Source: Klebsiella oxytoca NBRC 105695
GTDB lineage: Bacteria; Pseudomonadota; Gammaproteobacteria; Enterobacterales; Enterobacteriaceae
Length of the DNA: 64,000 nt
Assembly (NCBI RefSeq): GCF_001598695.1
Contig: NZ_BCZK01000019.1
Span: 1 to 64,000 of the forward strand
Direction of reading: 5' to 3'
This document shows positions 11,894-20,840 of this stretch, one piece after another. Each line of letters starts with the position of its first letter. Within the stretch, counting starts at the first letter, position 1. The notes under the pieces were generated by a model. The model made no database searches. It was not told the origin of the DNA and was given only the letters and a program-made list of their open reading frames with translations. The translations under genes were made by a program, and so were the position numbers.

Positions 11894-12667
11894 TTATTCT
11901 TCTTTGCCCTGCGCCTCTTCGGCTGCGGCATCCTCGTCACGCGTCAGGCGCTTACCGGTATAGAACCGCGCGAAGAAGACCCCGACTTCAAACAGGCAGT
12001 ACATAGGAATCGCCAGCAGCGTTTGCGAGAACACATCCGGCGGCGTCAGCAGCATCCCAACGACAAATGCGCCAACCAGAACATAGGGGCGTTTCTTACG
12101 CAGGTCTTCCGGCGTGGTGACGCCCATCCAGCACAGCAGGACGATGGCCACGGGAACCTCAAATGAGACGCCAAAGGCGATAAACAACGCCATCACAAAG
12201 TCGAGGTAGCTGCGAATATCGGTCGAGACCTGTACGCCTTCCGGCGCCGCATGGGTCAGAAAACCAAACGCCAGCGGGAAAACAACAAAGTAGGCAAAAG
12301 CCATGCCGATATAGAACAGCAACGTACTGGAGACCAGCAGCGGCATAACCAATCGACGTTCGTGCTTATACAGCGCTGGCGCCACAAAGGCCCAAACCTG
12401 ATACAAAATTACCGGCACCGACAAAATTATCGATACCATGAAGGTCAGCTTGATCGGCGTGAAGAAAGGCGAGGCCACATCCGTTGCGATCATGGTCGCG
12501 CCAACCGGCATCTGCCGAATAAGCGGCGCAGAAACCAGCTGATAGATATCATTGGCGAAATAAACCAACGCCAGGAAAATGACCAGAATCGCAAGAATGC
12601 TGTTGATTAAGCGCTTGCGCAGCTCAATCAGATGCGTAATTAGCGGTTGAGTATCGTCTACGCCCAT
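11894..12667 (-). CDS. tatC: Twin-arginine translocase subunit TatC
   Basis: Six-span inner membrane protein that recognises twin-arginine signal peptides together with TatB. The 257 residues show the N-terminal HLIELRKRL, the conserved periplasmic and first-loop residues around [12 protein letters not shown] and a charged cytoplasmic tail. It begins 2 bp behind tatB and belongs to the tatABC unit. Confidence 0.96.
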   Translation of the reverse strand: MGVDDTQPLITHLIELRKRLINSILAILVIFLALVYFANDIYQLVSAPLIRQMPVGATMIATDVASPFFTPIKLTFMVSIILSVPVILYQVWAFVAPALYKHERRLVMPLLVSSTLLFYIGMAFAYFVVFPLAFGFLTHAAPEGVQVSTDIRSYLDFVMALFIAFGVSFEVPVAIVLLCWMGVTTPEDLRKKRPYVLVGAFVVGMLLTPPDVFSQTLLAIPMYCLFEVGVFFARFYTGKRLTRDEDAAAEEAQGKEE

Positions 12668-12669
12668 TT

Positions 12670-13209
12670 TTACTGTTTATCACTCGATACGGGGGAGGAG
12701 GAATCGGAAGCCGCCACGGCAACTTTTACTTTCTCTGCCGGGATTTCACTCTGCGAAACGGGGAGCTCTTCAGACACGGGTTCAGGTACGTGCTCAGGCG
12801 CGCTGGCCTGATGTTCAGCCGTTGCTGGCGTCACGTCCTTGCGCTGCTCTTCACTCCCTTTTACGACCGGGTTATGAATCGTGTTGGCTTCGTCGCTGGC
12901 TTTTTCAGGATCGTGGGCGGAATAGGATCGCTTCATAGATTCAGCCGCTTCTCGCAGCTCATCCATAGATGCTTTTAGCTCAGGCGTCAGGTTATCCAGA
13001 CTGGCCTTTTCCACCTTCTTAAGGCTTTCCTGAAACTCCTGCAGTTTTAATTCCTGGGTTATTTCATTTTGTACGGTAGCCGCCAGCGACCGCAGCGTAC
13101 GGATCCAGCTGACTACCGTTTTTACCGCTACCGGTAGTCGTTGTGGCCCCAAAACGATGAGGCCAATCACGAATACCAGCAGAAGTTCACTAAAACCGAT
13201 ATCGAACAC
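12670..13209 (-). CDS. tatB: Sec-independent translocase subunit TatB
   Basis: Forms the Tat signal-recognition complex with TatC. 179 residues: one N-terminal membrane segment (about 2-20, with the conserved glutamate in GFSELLLV), then an amphipathic helix beginning [12 protein letters not shown], charged helices, and a long acidic, proline-rich tail that varies among species. It begins 3 bp behind tatA. Confidence 0.95.
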   Translation of the reverse strand: MFDIGFSELLLVFVIGLIVLGPQRLPVAVKTVVSWIRTLRSLAATVQNEITQELKLQEFQESLKKVEKASLDNLTPELKASMDELREAAESMKRSYSAHDPEKASDEANTIHNPVVKGSEEQRKDVTPATAEHQASAPEHVPEPVSEELPVSQSEIPAEKVKVAVAASDSSSPVSSDKQ

Positions 13210-13212
13210 GAA

Positions 13213-13464
13213 TTACACCTGCTCTTTGTCGTGGCGTTTAGTCTCGTCTTTTTTTGCGTCATCCGGCTTATCAGCAAGGGTTTTTGCCGCGAAATCTGCA
13301 TCCGGCGCGGATTTTTCCGGTTTATCGTCGTCGCTCATGGCCTTTTTAAAACCTTTGATCGACGCCCCCAAATCGGAACCGAGCGAGCTCAGCTTTTTTG
13401 TCCCAAAAAGCAGAACCACAATGACGACAACAATGAGTAACTGCCAAATACTGATACCACCCAT
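13213..13464 (-). CDS. tatA: Twin-arginine translocase pore subunit TatA
   Basis: Pore-forming subunit of the Tat system that oligomerises when substrate binds TatBC. I start it at MGGISIWQ, 7 bp behind AGGGG, giving 83 residues; an ATG two codons upstream leaves almost no spacing to that site. The single membrane helix is followed by the hinge FGTKKL, the amphipathic helix [16 protein letters not shown] and a charged tail. First gene of tatABC, with a probable own promoter behind ubiB. Confidence 0.95.
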   Translation of the reverse strand: MGGISIWQLLIVVVIVVLLFGTKKLSSLGSDLGASIKGFKKAMSDDDKPEKSAPDADFAAKTLADKPDDAKKDETKRHDKEQV

Positions 13465-13503
13465 ACACATTCCCCTATGACAGATGATGAATTAATAGGA
13501 CGC

Positions 13504-13509
13504 ATTATA
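13504..13509 (-). promoter_or_regulatory. Consensus -10 element before tatA
   Basis: A perfect TATAAT on the minus strand in the gap between ubiB and tatA, placing a start about 33 bp before the tatA ATG. No good -35 is visible at 17-18 bp, so an activator or read-through from ubiB may contribute. Confidence 0.5.
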
Positions 13510-13541
13510 CACGTTATGCGCAGTGATAAAGGCGACTGCCG

Positions 13542-15182
13542 TCAGTTCGTCTTACGCCAGCCGATAAGCCAGGTTACGACGCCAGCGACCATCAGCCAGC
13601 CGGGCATCATGCCCCACTCAGGGCGGTGGATGAACAGCAGCGTACCACTCAGTAATAAAACCGCGCCTATACCAAACAGATAACGGGACTGCCCCTGGCG
13701 CACGTGCCGCACCTGGATGTCGCGCACGATGGTATCGACGCTATTCTGTAACTGCTTGCTTTGCTGCAGGCTCTGATACACCAGCTCAGGTATTTCCGGC
13801 ATTCTCTCAATCCAGAACGGCGCCTTCTCTTTAAAAGCCCGCACCAGAGCCGGAATGCCCACCTGATCTTTAATCCACGACTCAAGGAACGGTTTCGCCG
13901 TTTTCCACAAGTCTAACTGAGGATAGAGCTGGCGACCTACTCCTTCTACGTAAAGTAATGTCTTCTGCAGCAGAACCAGCTGCGGCTGCACTTCCATATT
14001 GAAACGTCGCGCCGTGTTAAACAGGTTCAACAACACATGGCCAAACGAGATTTCCGCCAGCGGTTTTTCAAAAATAGGCTCGCAGACGGTACGAATGGCA
14101 AATTCGAACTCTTCGACGTTGGTATCTGCGGGAACCCAGCCGGAATCAACGTGCAGTTCCGCAACCTTACGGTAGTCGCGATTAAAGAAGGCAATAAAGT
14201 TTTCCGCCAGATAGCGTTTATCTTCTTTGTTCAGCGAGCCGACGATACCGCAGTCTATACCAATATACTGCGGGTCTTCCGGGTGGTTACGACTGACGAA
14301 AATGTTGCCCGGATGCATGTCGGCATGGAAGAAGCTGTCGCGGAAAACCTGAGTAAAGAAGACCTGCACGCCGCGCTCAGCCAGCAGCTGCATGTTGGTC
14401 CCCTGCGCTTCCAGCGCGGCGACGTCGGAAACCGGGATCCCGTAAATCCGCTCCATCACCATCATGCCTTCACTGCAGTAGTCCGAGTAAACTTCCGGGA
14501 CATAAAGCATCGGGCTATCTTCAAAGTTGCGCCGCAGCTGAATAGCGTTAGCCGATTCACGCAGCAGGTTGAGCTCATCCAGCAGCGTTTTTTCGTATTC
14601 ACGCACCACTTCCTGCGGGCGCAGGCGACGACCGTCCGGTAACAGACGAGGCACCCAGCGGGCAAGGCGGTAGATGAGCTTCATATCAGCTTTGATAACC
14701 GGCACGATATCCGGGCGGATCACTTTAATGACCACTTCTTTGCCGTTCTCTTTCAAGCGCGCGGTATGCACCTGGGCAATAGAAGCGGAAGCAAGCGGTT
14801 CAACAGAGAAATCATCAAACCAGGCTTCTACCGGCAGGCCGCCCATGGCTTGCTCAATTTGCTTTTTGGCCTGCAGACCATCAAAAGGCGCAACGCGATC
14901 CTGCAGCATGGCCAGCTGATCGGCAATGTGGGGAGGGAACAGGTCGCGACGGGTCGAGAGCATCTGGCCAAACTTGATCCACACCGGACCCAGCTCCTGC
15001 AGCGCAAGGCGCAGGCGCTCGCCAAGAGGACGTTCTTTATGGCGGTTTGGCATCCAGAACAGCATCCGCCGCCAGATTCGCAGCGGCAGCGTGATACGCA
15101 TTTTAGGAATGAGCTCATCAAGCCCGTAGCTCAAAAAGGTGTGGACGATGAAATACAGGCGCCGTAATTCTCCTGGCGTCAT
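13542..15182 (-). CDS. ubiB: Ubiquinone biosynthesis kinase-like protein UbiB
   Basis: Atypical ABC1/ADCK-family ATPase needed for aerobic ubiquinone synthesis, thought to make lipid precursors accessible to the Ubi complex. At 546 residues it equals E. coli. The family signature KFGQ occurs in [16 protein letters not shown], the alanine-rich loop in [11 protein letters not shown], and two hydrophobic helices close the C-terminus. Its ATG overlaps the ubiJ stop by 4 bp (ATGA), so translation is coupled. Confidence 0.96.
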   Translation of the reverse strand: MTPGELRRLYFIVHTFLSYGLDELIPKMRITLPLRIWRRMLFWMPNRHKERPLGERLRLALQELGPVWIKFGQMLSTRRDLFPPHIADQLAMLQDRVAPFDGLQAKKQIEQAMGGLPVEAWFDDFSVEPLASASIAQVHTARLKENGKEVVIKVIRPDIVPVIKADMKLIYRLARWVPRLLPDGRRLRPQEVVREYEKTLLDELNLLRESANAIQLRRNFEDSPMLYVPEVYSDYCSEGMMVMERIYGIPVSDVAALEAQGTNMQLLAERGVQVFFTQVFRDSFFHADMHPGNIFVSRNHPEDPQYIGIDCGIVGSLNKEDKRYLAENFIAFFNRDYRKVAELHVDSGWVPADTNVEEFEFAIRTVCEPIFEKPLAEISFGHVLLNLFNTARRFNMEVQPQLVLLQKTLLYVEGVGRQLYPQLDLWKTAKPFLESWIKDQVGIPALVRAFKEKAPFWIERMPEIPELVYQSLQQSKQLQNSVDTIVRDIQVRHVRQGQSRYLFGIGAVLLLSGTLLFIHRPEWGMMPGWLMVAGVVTWLIGWRKTN

Positions 15183-15784
15183 TTGCCCTCCAGCGTTTCC
15201 AGCCGTTTTTCCAGCGCGGCCAGCGCTCGCTCAACGGCTGTGGTTTCTTCAGCAAACCAGGCCAGCTCCAGCGGACCCGGCGCCAGGCGCCACTCTTCGG
15301 TAATCGCTTCCGCAACATAGCGCTGCTGGCGCTGAGCACCACGCAGAAGAAAACGAGCACCGCCGCGGAATACTTTACTAAAGCCTTCCGCAACCACATC
15401 CCCGGTATACGGGGCGAGCAGTTCAGCCGGATCGAACTCCGCGAGATCGCACAGCGTAACGGTATTTTGTACCACCTGCAGATCGCCCTGCACTTCAAGA
15501 TCGCCGCTGCGAATCAGCGCGGTAAGCTGCTGGCGATTACGTAGCTGCGGAAGCACGCTCAGGCGAGTACGCACGGTGCAGTCTGCCTCGCCTTCCCACG
15601 CCCCCAGCACATCGACCTGGCGCTCGCTAAAAACCAGCACCACGGGTTCGGAGAGCTCCTGCAGTTCGACACGCAGCACTTTCCCCAGCAGACGCTGACG
15701 GGCAGGTTTCAACGCCCGATCGCGCCAGAGGAAGGTATTCAGAACCGTCTCAAGACCGGCGGTAACCAGTGGTTTGAAAGGCAT
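15179..15784 (-). CDS. ubiJ: Ubiquinone biosynthesis accessory factor UbiJ
   Basis: SCP2-domain lipid-binding factor of the soluble Ubi metabolon, working with UbiK. The ATG at 15784 ([10 protein letters not shown]) has GGAGGG 6 bp before it and gives 201 residues as in E. coli; the frame is open 30 codons further but inside ubiE. The SCP2 fold covers roughly the first 110 residues; the C-terminus ([18 protein letters not shown]) is a predicted coiled coil. In E. coli the 3' part of this gene also encodes the sRNA EsrE, which I cannot confirm here. Confidence 0.94.
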   Translation of the reverse strand: MPFKPLVTAGLETVLNTFLWRDRALKPARQRLLGKVLRVELQELSEPVVLVFSERQVDVLGAWEGEADCTVRTRLSVLPQLRNRQQLTALIRSGDLEVQGDLQVVQNTVTLCDLAEFDPAELLAPYTGDVVAEGFSKVFRGGARFLLRGAQRQQRYVAEAITEEWRLAPGPLELAWFAEETTAVERALAALEKRLETLEGK

Positions 15785-15797
15785 AGCGTCCCTCCTG

Positions 15798-16553
15798 TCA
15801 GAACTTATAACCGCGGTGTAGCGCAACGATGCCTGCCGTGAGGTTGTAGTAGTCGACGTTTTCAAATCCTGCATCCTGCATCATGCCTTTCAGCGTGTCC
15901 TGATCGGGATGCATTCGAATAGATTCAGCAAGATAACGATAGCTTTCGGCGTCTTTCGCAACCAGCTCGCCTACGCGCGGCAGGATATGGAAGGAATAGG
16001 CGTCGTAGGCTTTGCTAAGCGGCTCAATAATCGGTTTTGAGAATTCCAGCACCAGCAGACGGCCACCCGGCTTTAATACGCGGTACATAGAGCGCAGCGC
16101 TTTTTCTTTATCCGTCACGTTACGCAGACCGAAAGAAATCGTAATGCAGTCAAAGGTGTTGTCCGCAAAAGGTAGCGCTTCGGCGTTCGCCTGGACGTAT
16201 TCCACGTTGCCGACAATGCCGATATTGCGCAGCTTTTCACGGCCCATTTTCAGCATAGAGTCGTTGATATCCGCCAGCATCACGCGGCCGGTTTCGCCGA
16301 CCAGGCGAGAAAATTTCGCCGTCAGATCGCCGGTTCCTCCGGCCAGATCCAACACGGTTTGCCCACGGCGGACGCCGCTGCAGTCGATGGTGAAACGCTT
16401 CCACAAACGATGAATACCGAACGACATCAGATCGTTCATTACGTCATATTTTGCGGCCACAGAATGAAATACATGCGCCACCATGTCAGCTTTCTGCTCT
16501 TTGGCGACAGTCTGAAAGCCAAAATGCGTCGTTTCTTGTGAATCCTCAACCAT
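15798..16553 (-). CDS. ubiE: Ubiquinone/menaquinone C-methyltransferase UbiE
   Basis: SAM-dependent C-methyltransferase shared by ubiquinone and menaquinone synthesis. The 251 residues equal E. coli. SAM motif I is [16 protein letters not shown] near residues 68-83; later motifs include [17 protein letters not shown] and [16 protein letters not shown]. First gene of ubiE-ubiJ-ubiB, 13 bp before ubiJ. Confidence 0.96.
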   Translation of the reverse strand: MVEDSQETTHFGFQTVAKEQKADMVAHVFHSVAAKYDVMNDLMSFGIHRLWKRFTIDCSGVRRGQTVLDLAGGTGDLTAKFSRLVGETGRVMLADINDSMLKMGREKLRNIGIVGNVEYVQANAEALPFADNTFDCITISFGLRNVTDKEKALRSMYRVLKPGGRLLVLEFSKPIIEPLSKAYDAYSFHILPRVGELVAKDAESYRYLAESIRMHPDQDTLKGMMQDAGFENVDYYNLTAGIVALHRGYKF

Positions 16554-16623
16554 CTCTATGCCTGCTTACTTATCAAGAAAATGTTCGTTGAGTGTAACAG
16601 GTTTAGCGCACTTCCCATACGCT

Positions 16624-18072
16624 TCAACGCGGCTGAGGACGGTTCTCATACGCAGCGGCAACGGCCTTATCGGCAGAAAAGTCTTTATCTTCCTGCGTGT
16701 TACCGTCTTCTGTAAGGAAGTATTCTTCATCCTGCGCGGCTGCCTGTTCGACTAAGTCAGGATTAATCCCACGTTTAACCTCCACCCCCAGCCCGCGAAA
16801 TGACTCCGCCTGTACCAGCAGGTTACCGCGCCCGGAGGCGAGCTTTTTCATCGCCTGACGGTAGTTATCCTGGGCTTTATCCAGGCTCTGGCCAATGGCC
16901 GACATATCGTCAACAAACAGACGCATCTTGTCATACAGACGCCCCGCTCTTTCGGCAATTTTCTGCGCGTTACGGCTCTGATGTTCATAGCGCCAGAGAT
17001 TGGCGATGGTCCGTAGCGCCACCAGCAGCGTGGTCGGGCTCACCAGCATGATGTTGTTTTTCAGCGCTTCGCTAATGAGTTCCGGCTGGCGATCGATTGC
17101 CAGCAGGAAGGCCGGTTCCACCGGGATAAACATCAGAACATAGTCAAGCGAGCGCAGCCCAGGCAGCTGCTGATAATCTTTGCGTCCCAGCAGGCGCATA
17201 TGGTTGCGTACGGAAGCAATATGCTCCTGCAGCGCCGCTTCTCGGGTGTAATCATCGTCAGCGTTGAAGTAGCGCTCATAGGCCACCAGGGTCATTTTGG
17301 CATCGATGACCACGTCCTTTCCCTGCGGCAAACGGACGATCACATCAGGCTGCATCCGCGCGCGGTTTTCCGTTTCGATGCTCACCTGAGTTTGATATTC
17401 ATGGCCTTCCCGCAGCCCCGATGCTTCCAGTACGCGGGTCAACACCACCTCGCCCCAGTTGCCCTGGGTTTTGTTATCGCCTTTTAGCGCGCGGGTCAGA
17501 TTTAGCGCTTCCTGGGCCATCTGCGCATTTAGCTGCTGAAGATTGCGGATTTCATGGGCCAGGGTGTGACGCTCCCGCGCTTCCTGGCCAAAGCTATCCT
17601 GCACCTGCCGACGAAAGCCATCCAGCTGTTCGCGCAGCGGCGTCAGCAGACCATGCAGGCTCTGGCGGTTCTGCTCATCTACCCGGCGATTACTGTGCTC
17701 AAAAATACGGTTCGCCAGATTCTCAAACTGCTCGCTAAGCCGCTGCTCGCTGTTAACCATCTGGCGGATTTTGTCTTCCGCATGCAGCTGAGTGGATTCA
17801 AGACGAGTGGTCACTTCGCGGAGGTCAGCTTCCAGCGAGGCGTTGATTTCGCGCAGGCTGCGCAGCTCGTTATTCAGCAGTTCACACTCTTCGCGCCAGT
17901 GAGACTCCTGTACCAGCCGTTGGCGGGTGGCGCTCAGCTCAATATCCAGCTCGCGCCGCTCTTCGATGAGATCGGCGCGAATTTGATCGGCGTGCGCTTT
18001 GGTCGCCAGCCAGCCGACAATCAGCCCCACGGCCAGCGCCACGACGGCACTAATAATAATTGAGATATCCAC
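16624..18072 (-). CDS. rmuC: DNA recombination protein RmuC
   Basis: Predicted nuclease-fold protein that limits inversions at short inverted repeats in E. coli. 482 residues: an N-terminal membrane anchor (about 4-22), a long coiled coil (about 28-160) and the RmuC domain with the core VVIDAKMTLVAYERYF near residue 260. The C-terminal tail is acidic and variable. It lies between udp and ubiE on the minus strand; a terminator separates it from udp. Confidence 0.92.
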   Translation of the reverse strand: MDISIIISAVVALAVGLIVGWLATKAHADQIRADLIEERRELDIELSATRQRLVQESHWREECELLNNELRSLREINASLEADLREVTTRLESTQLHAEDKIRQMVNSEQRLSEQFENLANRIFEHSNRRVDEQNRQSLHGLLTPLREQLDGFRRQVQDSFGQEARERHTLAHEIRNLQQLNAQMAQEALNLTRALKGDNKTQGNWGEVVLTRVLEASGLREGHEYQTQVSIETENRARMQPDVIVRLPQGKDVVIDAKMTLVAYERYFNADDDYTREAALQEHIASVRNHMRLLGRKDYQQLPGLRSLDYVLMFIPVEPAFLLAIDRQPELISEALKNNIMLVSPTTLLVALRTIANLWRYEHQSRNAQKIAERAGRLYDKMRLFVDDMSAIGQSLDKAQDNYRQAMKKLASGRGNLLVQAESFRGLGVEVKRGINPDLVEQAAAQDEEYFLTEDGNTQEDKDFSADKAVAAAYENRPQPR

Positions 18073-18163
18073 AACGCCCCCTGCGGCAACGACTTACGGC
18101 ACAAAATAGAATTGTGCTGTACAAACGTCCAGTTTGAAAGGGTTTTCCTGCGAGGCGCTACGC

Positions 18164-18193
18164 AAAAAAGAAGGGCCGAAGAATCCGACCCTT
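18164..18193 (-). terminator. Intrinsic terminator of udp
   Basis: On the minus strand AAGGGTCGGA pairs with TTCGGCCCTT around a short loop and is followed by CTTTTTTG. It lies 18 bp behind the udp stop. Confidence 0.85.
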
Positions 18194-18210
18194 ATACGAA
18201 GAGAGAATAA

Positions 18211-18972
18211 TTACAGCAGGCGGCGCGCCGCTTCCACGACAATTTTCACCGCGTGGCTTTCGGTTTGCTTCATGGTTTCCGCGTTCGGAATCTCCTGCTG
18301 GGTACGGTTGACGATAACCCCGGCAACCATTCCGGCGCGCAGGCCCTGGCTGGCGCACATGGTCAGCAGAGTGGCGGATTCCATTTCATAGTTCATTACG
18401 CCCATCGCCTGCCACTCTTCCATCGAGCCTTTAAAGCGGCTAACGACGCGGCCGGAGAAGGTATCGTAACGTTCCTGGCCCGGATAGAAGGTGTCGGAAG
18501 AGGCGGTCACGCCGATATGGGTGGTTGCGCCAATAGACTTCGCCGCTTCAACCAGCGCGGTAGTACATTCAAAATCAGCCACCGCCGGGAACTCCATCGG
18601 CGCAAAGTGCAGGCTTGCACCGTCCAGGCGGACAGAAGCGGTGGTCACCAGAACATCACCTACGTTAATGTGCGGCTGAATGGCGCCGGTGGTACCAATA
18701 CGCAGGAAGGTACGGATGCCGAGCTGGGCCAGTTCTTCCACGGCGATAGAGGTCGATGGGCCGCCGATACCGGTAGAGCAGACAATCACTGCTTTACCAT
18801 CCAGCTCGGCGCGCCAGGTGGTGAATTCACGGTGAGATGTCAGCTTAACCGGCTTATCCATCAGCGCGGCGATCTTTTCCACACGCTCCGGATCGCCAGG
18901 GACGATAGCCAGCGTAGCCCCTTGTAAATCGTTTTTGGTGAGGCCGAGATGAAAAACATCAGACTTGGACAT
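18211..18972 (-). CDS. udp: Uridine phosphorylase Udp
   Basis: Cytoplasmic enzyme converting uridine and phosphate to uracil and ribose-1-phosphate in pyrimidine salvage. The start at 18972 ([10 protein letters not shown]) has AGGAGT 5 bp before it and gives 253 residues as in E. coli. The nucleoside phosphorylase fold shows [20 protein letters not shown], the phosphate-binding arginine in RIGTTGAIQ and the purine/pyrimidine phosphorylase segment [18 protein letters not shown]. Regulation by CRP and CytR is expected from the upstream sites. Confidence 0.97.
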   Translation of the reverse strand: MSKSDVFHLGLTKNDLQGATLAIVPGDPERVEKIAALMDKPVKLTSHREFTTWRAELDGKAVIVCSTGIGGPSTSIAVEELAQLGIRTFLRIGTTGAIQPHINVGDVLVTTASVRLDGASLHFAPMEFPAVADFECTTALVEAAKSIGATTHIGVTASSDTFYPGQERYDTFSGRVVSRFKGSMEEWQAMGVMNYEMESATLLTMCASQGLRAGMVAGVIVNRTQQEIPNAETMKQTESHAVKIVVEAARRLL

Positions 18973-19017
18973 AAAAAACTCCTCTGTGGGTCGAATTATC
19001 AGCAGAAGCAAAACGGT

Positions 19018-19112
19018 ACTTTACAGAAGCTGCTGGTTCAGTTTTGTGATACCAATCACCATGAATGAAATTCATTGCAATAACTTTCCATAAAATAGTG
19101 ATAAACATCACA
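19018..19112 (-). promoter_or_regulatory. udp promoter with two CRP sites
   Basis: Minus-strand -10 element TAAAGT at 19023-19018 implies a start near 19011. A CRP-like site TGTGATACCAATCACC at 19045-19060 is centred 41.5 bp before that start, and a second, AGTGATAAACATCACA at 19097-19112, lies 52 bp further up. In E. coli udp the two CRP sites have this same arrangement with CytR bound between them; the AT-rich stretch between, with ATTGCAAT, could be the CytR contact. This fills most of the 267-bp udp-dlhH gap. Confidence 0.78.
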
Positions 19113-19239
19113 TTAACAAGCTAAATCTCAGAACCCTGAACAAAAGATAGCCGGTTTCGGGCACTGTGTTTGGTTAACGTCCTGTCCAGAGCAGCTATAG
19201 TTATTGATGCGCTAATAAATTGAGGGTACGGAGAATACC

Positions 19240-20052
19240 ATGACGACAATCAAGCCAACCGGCTTTGCACCTGCAGCCACGCCGCACGCCTCAACTGCCG
19301 TTCACACATCAGATGAGAACATCGTCTCCGGGGAGACATCCATCCCTTCGCAGGGAGATAACATGCCGGCATTCCATGCCCGCCCGCGCAGCGTCGACGG
19401 TTCGCTGCCGGTGGTTATCGTGGTTCAGGAAATTTTCGGCGTGCATGAACATATCCGCGATATCTGCCGCCGTCTGGCAAAGGAGGGGTATCTGGCTATC
19501 GCACCGGAGCTGTACTTCCGCCAGGGCGATCCTAACGATTACAGCGACATTCCTTCTCTGTTCCAGGGGCTGGTCACAAAGGTGCCGGATTCTCAGGTGC
19601 TGGCCGACCTCGATCACGTGGCTAGCTGGGCCTACCGCCACGGCGGCGACGCCCACCGTCTGCTCATTACCGGTTTCTGCTGGGGCGGGCGCATCACCTG
19701 GCTGTACGCTGCGCATAACCCGCAGCTAAAAGCCGCCGTCGCCTGGTACGGCAAGCTGGTCGGCGAAAAAACGCTTAATTCGCCGAAGCATCCGGTCGAT
19801 GTCGCCGTCGATCTGAATGCGCCGGTTTTAGGGCTGTATGGCGCAAAAGATGACAGCATCCCACAGGATACGGTAGAAACCATGCGCCAGGCGCTACGGG
19901 CGGCCAACGCCACGGCGGAAATTGTGGTTTATCCGCAGGCCGGCCACGCTTTTAATGCCGACTATCGCGCCAGCTATCATGAAGAGTCGGCGAAAGACGG
20001 CTGGCAGCGAATGCTGGCGTGGTTTGCGCAGTACGGCGGTAAGCGGGGGTAA
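19240..20052 (+). CDS. dlhH: Dienelactone hydrolase family protein
   Basis: Alpha/beta hydrolase of the dienelactone hydrolase family (YsgA in E. coli), 270 residues. The nucleophile is the cysteine in ITGFCWGGRITW; the acid is in GAKDDSIP and the histidine in QAGHAFNADYR, with the supporting glutamate in VVQEIFG. The physiological substrate is not established. GGAG lies 6 bp before the ATG. The first 40 residues are low in hydrophobicity and do not look like a signal peptide. It converges on the last gene of the PTS-sulfatase operon, 3 bp away. Confidence 0.9.
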   Translation: MTTIKPTGFAPAATPHASTAVHTSDENIVSGETSIPSQGDNMPAFHARPRSVDGSLPVVIVVQEIFGVHEHIRDICRRLAKEGYLAIAPELYFRQGDPNDYSDIPSLFQGLVTKVPDSQVLADLDHVASWAYRHGGDAHRLLITGFCWGGRITWLYAAHNPQLKAAVAWYGKLVGEKTLNSPKHPVDVAVDLNAPVLGLYGAKDDSIPQDTVETMRQALRAANATAEIVVYPQAGHAFNADYRASYHEESAKDGWQRMLAWFAQYGGKRG

Positions 20053-20096
20053 AAATCAACTATTGCCGATATGGTGACTCACCATCCCGGCAATAG
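20052..20096 (-). terminator. Intrinsic terminator ending the sulfatase operon
   Basis: On the minus strand CTATTGCCG (20096-20088) pairs perfectly with CGGCAATAG (20068-20060); inside, ATGGTGA and TCACCAT form a second helix. TTGATTTTTACC follows. The stem overlaps the last codons of the solute-binding-fold gene, which supports that gene as the operon's end. Confidence 0.75.
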
Positions 20097-20745
20097 TCCC
20101 GTCCGCTATCCATGAAGAAAGGCAGCGGCAAATAAATTCATAGTGCTGTGTCGCATTGCGCGGCACGCATATCGCCTGATGTATCTGGCTAAAACTATCG
20201 GGTAAAACGCGAAACTGTGGATTATCCCGCGCGGCTTTCTCCAGAGGCTGACGAATACCGGCCACCATATCACCTTCGCCGTTGATGAACGCCTGTATAG
20301 CATCCTGCGAAGTGGCATATTGGCGCAGCGTCGCATGTTTTAGCGTGCGAATCAGATACAACTCGTAGGCCGCACCTTTGCCCACGTTGATTACTGAACC
20401 TTCGCGGTCCATCTCCTGAACCGATTGAATCTTGCTCTCTTTTTTAACCATCAGCGAACTCTCGATCGTGACGTAGGAGGGCGTAAAGCGAAGCTTATCT
20501 TCCCTCGCCGGGTCGATAGCCAGAAAAGCGATATCCCATTGATCCATCAGCGCCGCATCCACGACCTGCCCGGCCGTTGGCCAGGTCACCAACCGCGCTT
20601 CACGCTGGCTCTCAGTCGCCAGTTTCTTTGCCAGTTCGACGGTTATCCCCCCCGGCGATCCATCTGGCGACAGTATCGTAAGAACCGGGTTGCCCAGATT
20701 AATGGCAAAACGTAAATACTTCTTTTGCTCGTGGCGTTCAATCAT
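20056..20745 (-). CDS. Family 3 solute-binding-fold protein without signal peptide
   Basis: About 229 residues of the SBP_bac_3 (amino acid binding) fold: LRFAINLGNPVLTILSPDGS at the start, GGITVELAKKLA, the hinge region WDIAFLAIDPAREDKLRFTP, and GSVINVGKGAAYELYL. Exported members begin with a signal peptide or lipobox; here the fold begins within about ten residues of the start, so a cytoplasmic location is predicted. No permease or ATPase gene is adjacent. I start at the second ATG (20745), 7 bp behind GGAG. It lies 95 bp behind the maturase gene, on the same strand and before the operon terminator. Sensing of a cytoplasmic ligand is possible but not shown. Confidence 0.75.
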   Translation of the reverse strand: MIERHEQKKYLRFAINLGNPVLTILSPDGSPGGITVELAKKLATESQREARLVTWPTAGQVVDAALMDQWDIAFLAIDPAREDKLRFTPSYVTIESSLMVKKESKIQSVQEMDREGSVINVGKGAAYELYLIRTLKHATLRQYATSQDAIQAFINGEGDMVAGIRQPLEKAARDNPQFRVLPDSFSQIHQAICVPRNATQHYEFICRCLSSWIADGTIAGMVSHHIGNS

Positions 20746-20840
20746 CATTCATCTCCGAAGAGTGACAGTAGACCCATTCAGTAAATGATTAACTCTGGCC
20801 ATCTCCAGCGCCAGGGCTTTGACGTATTACTTTAAGCATA

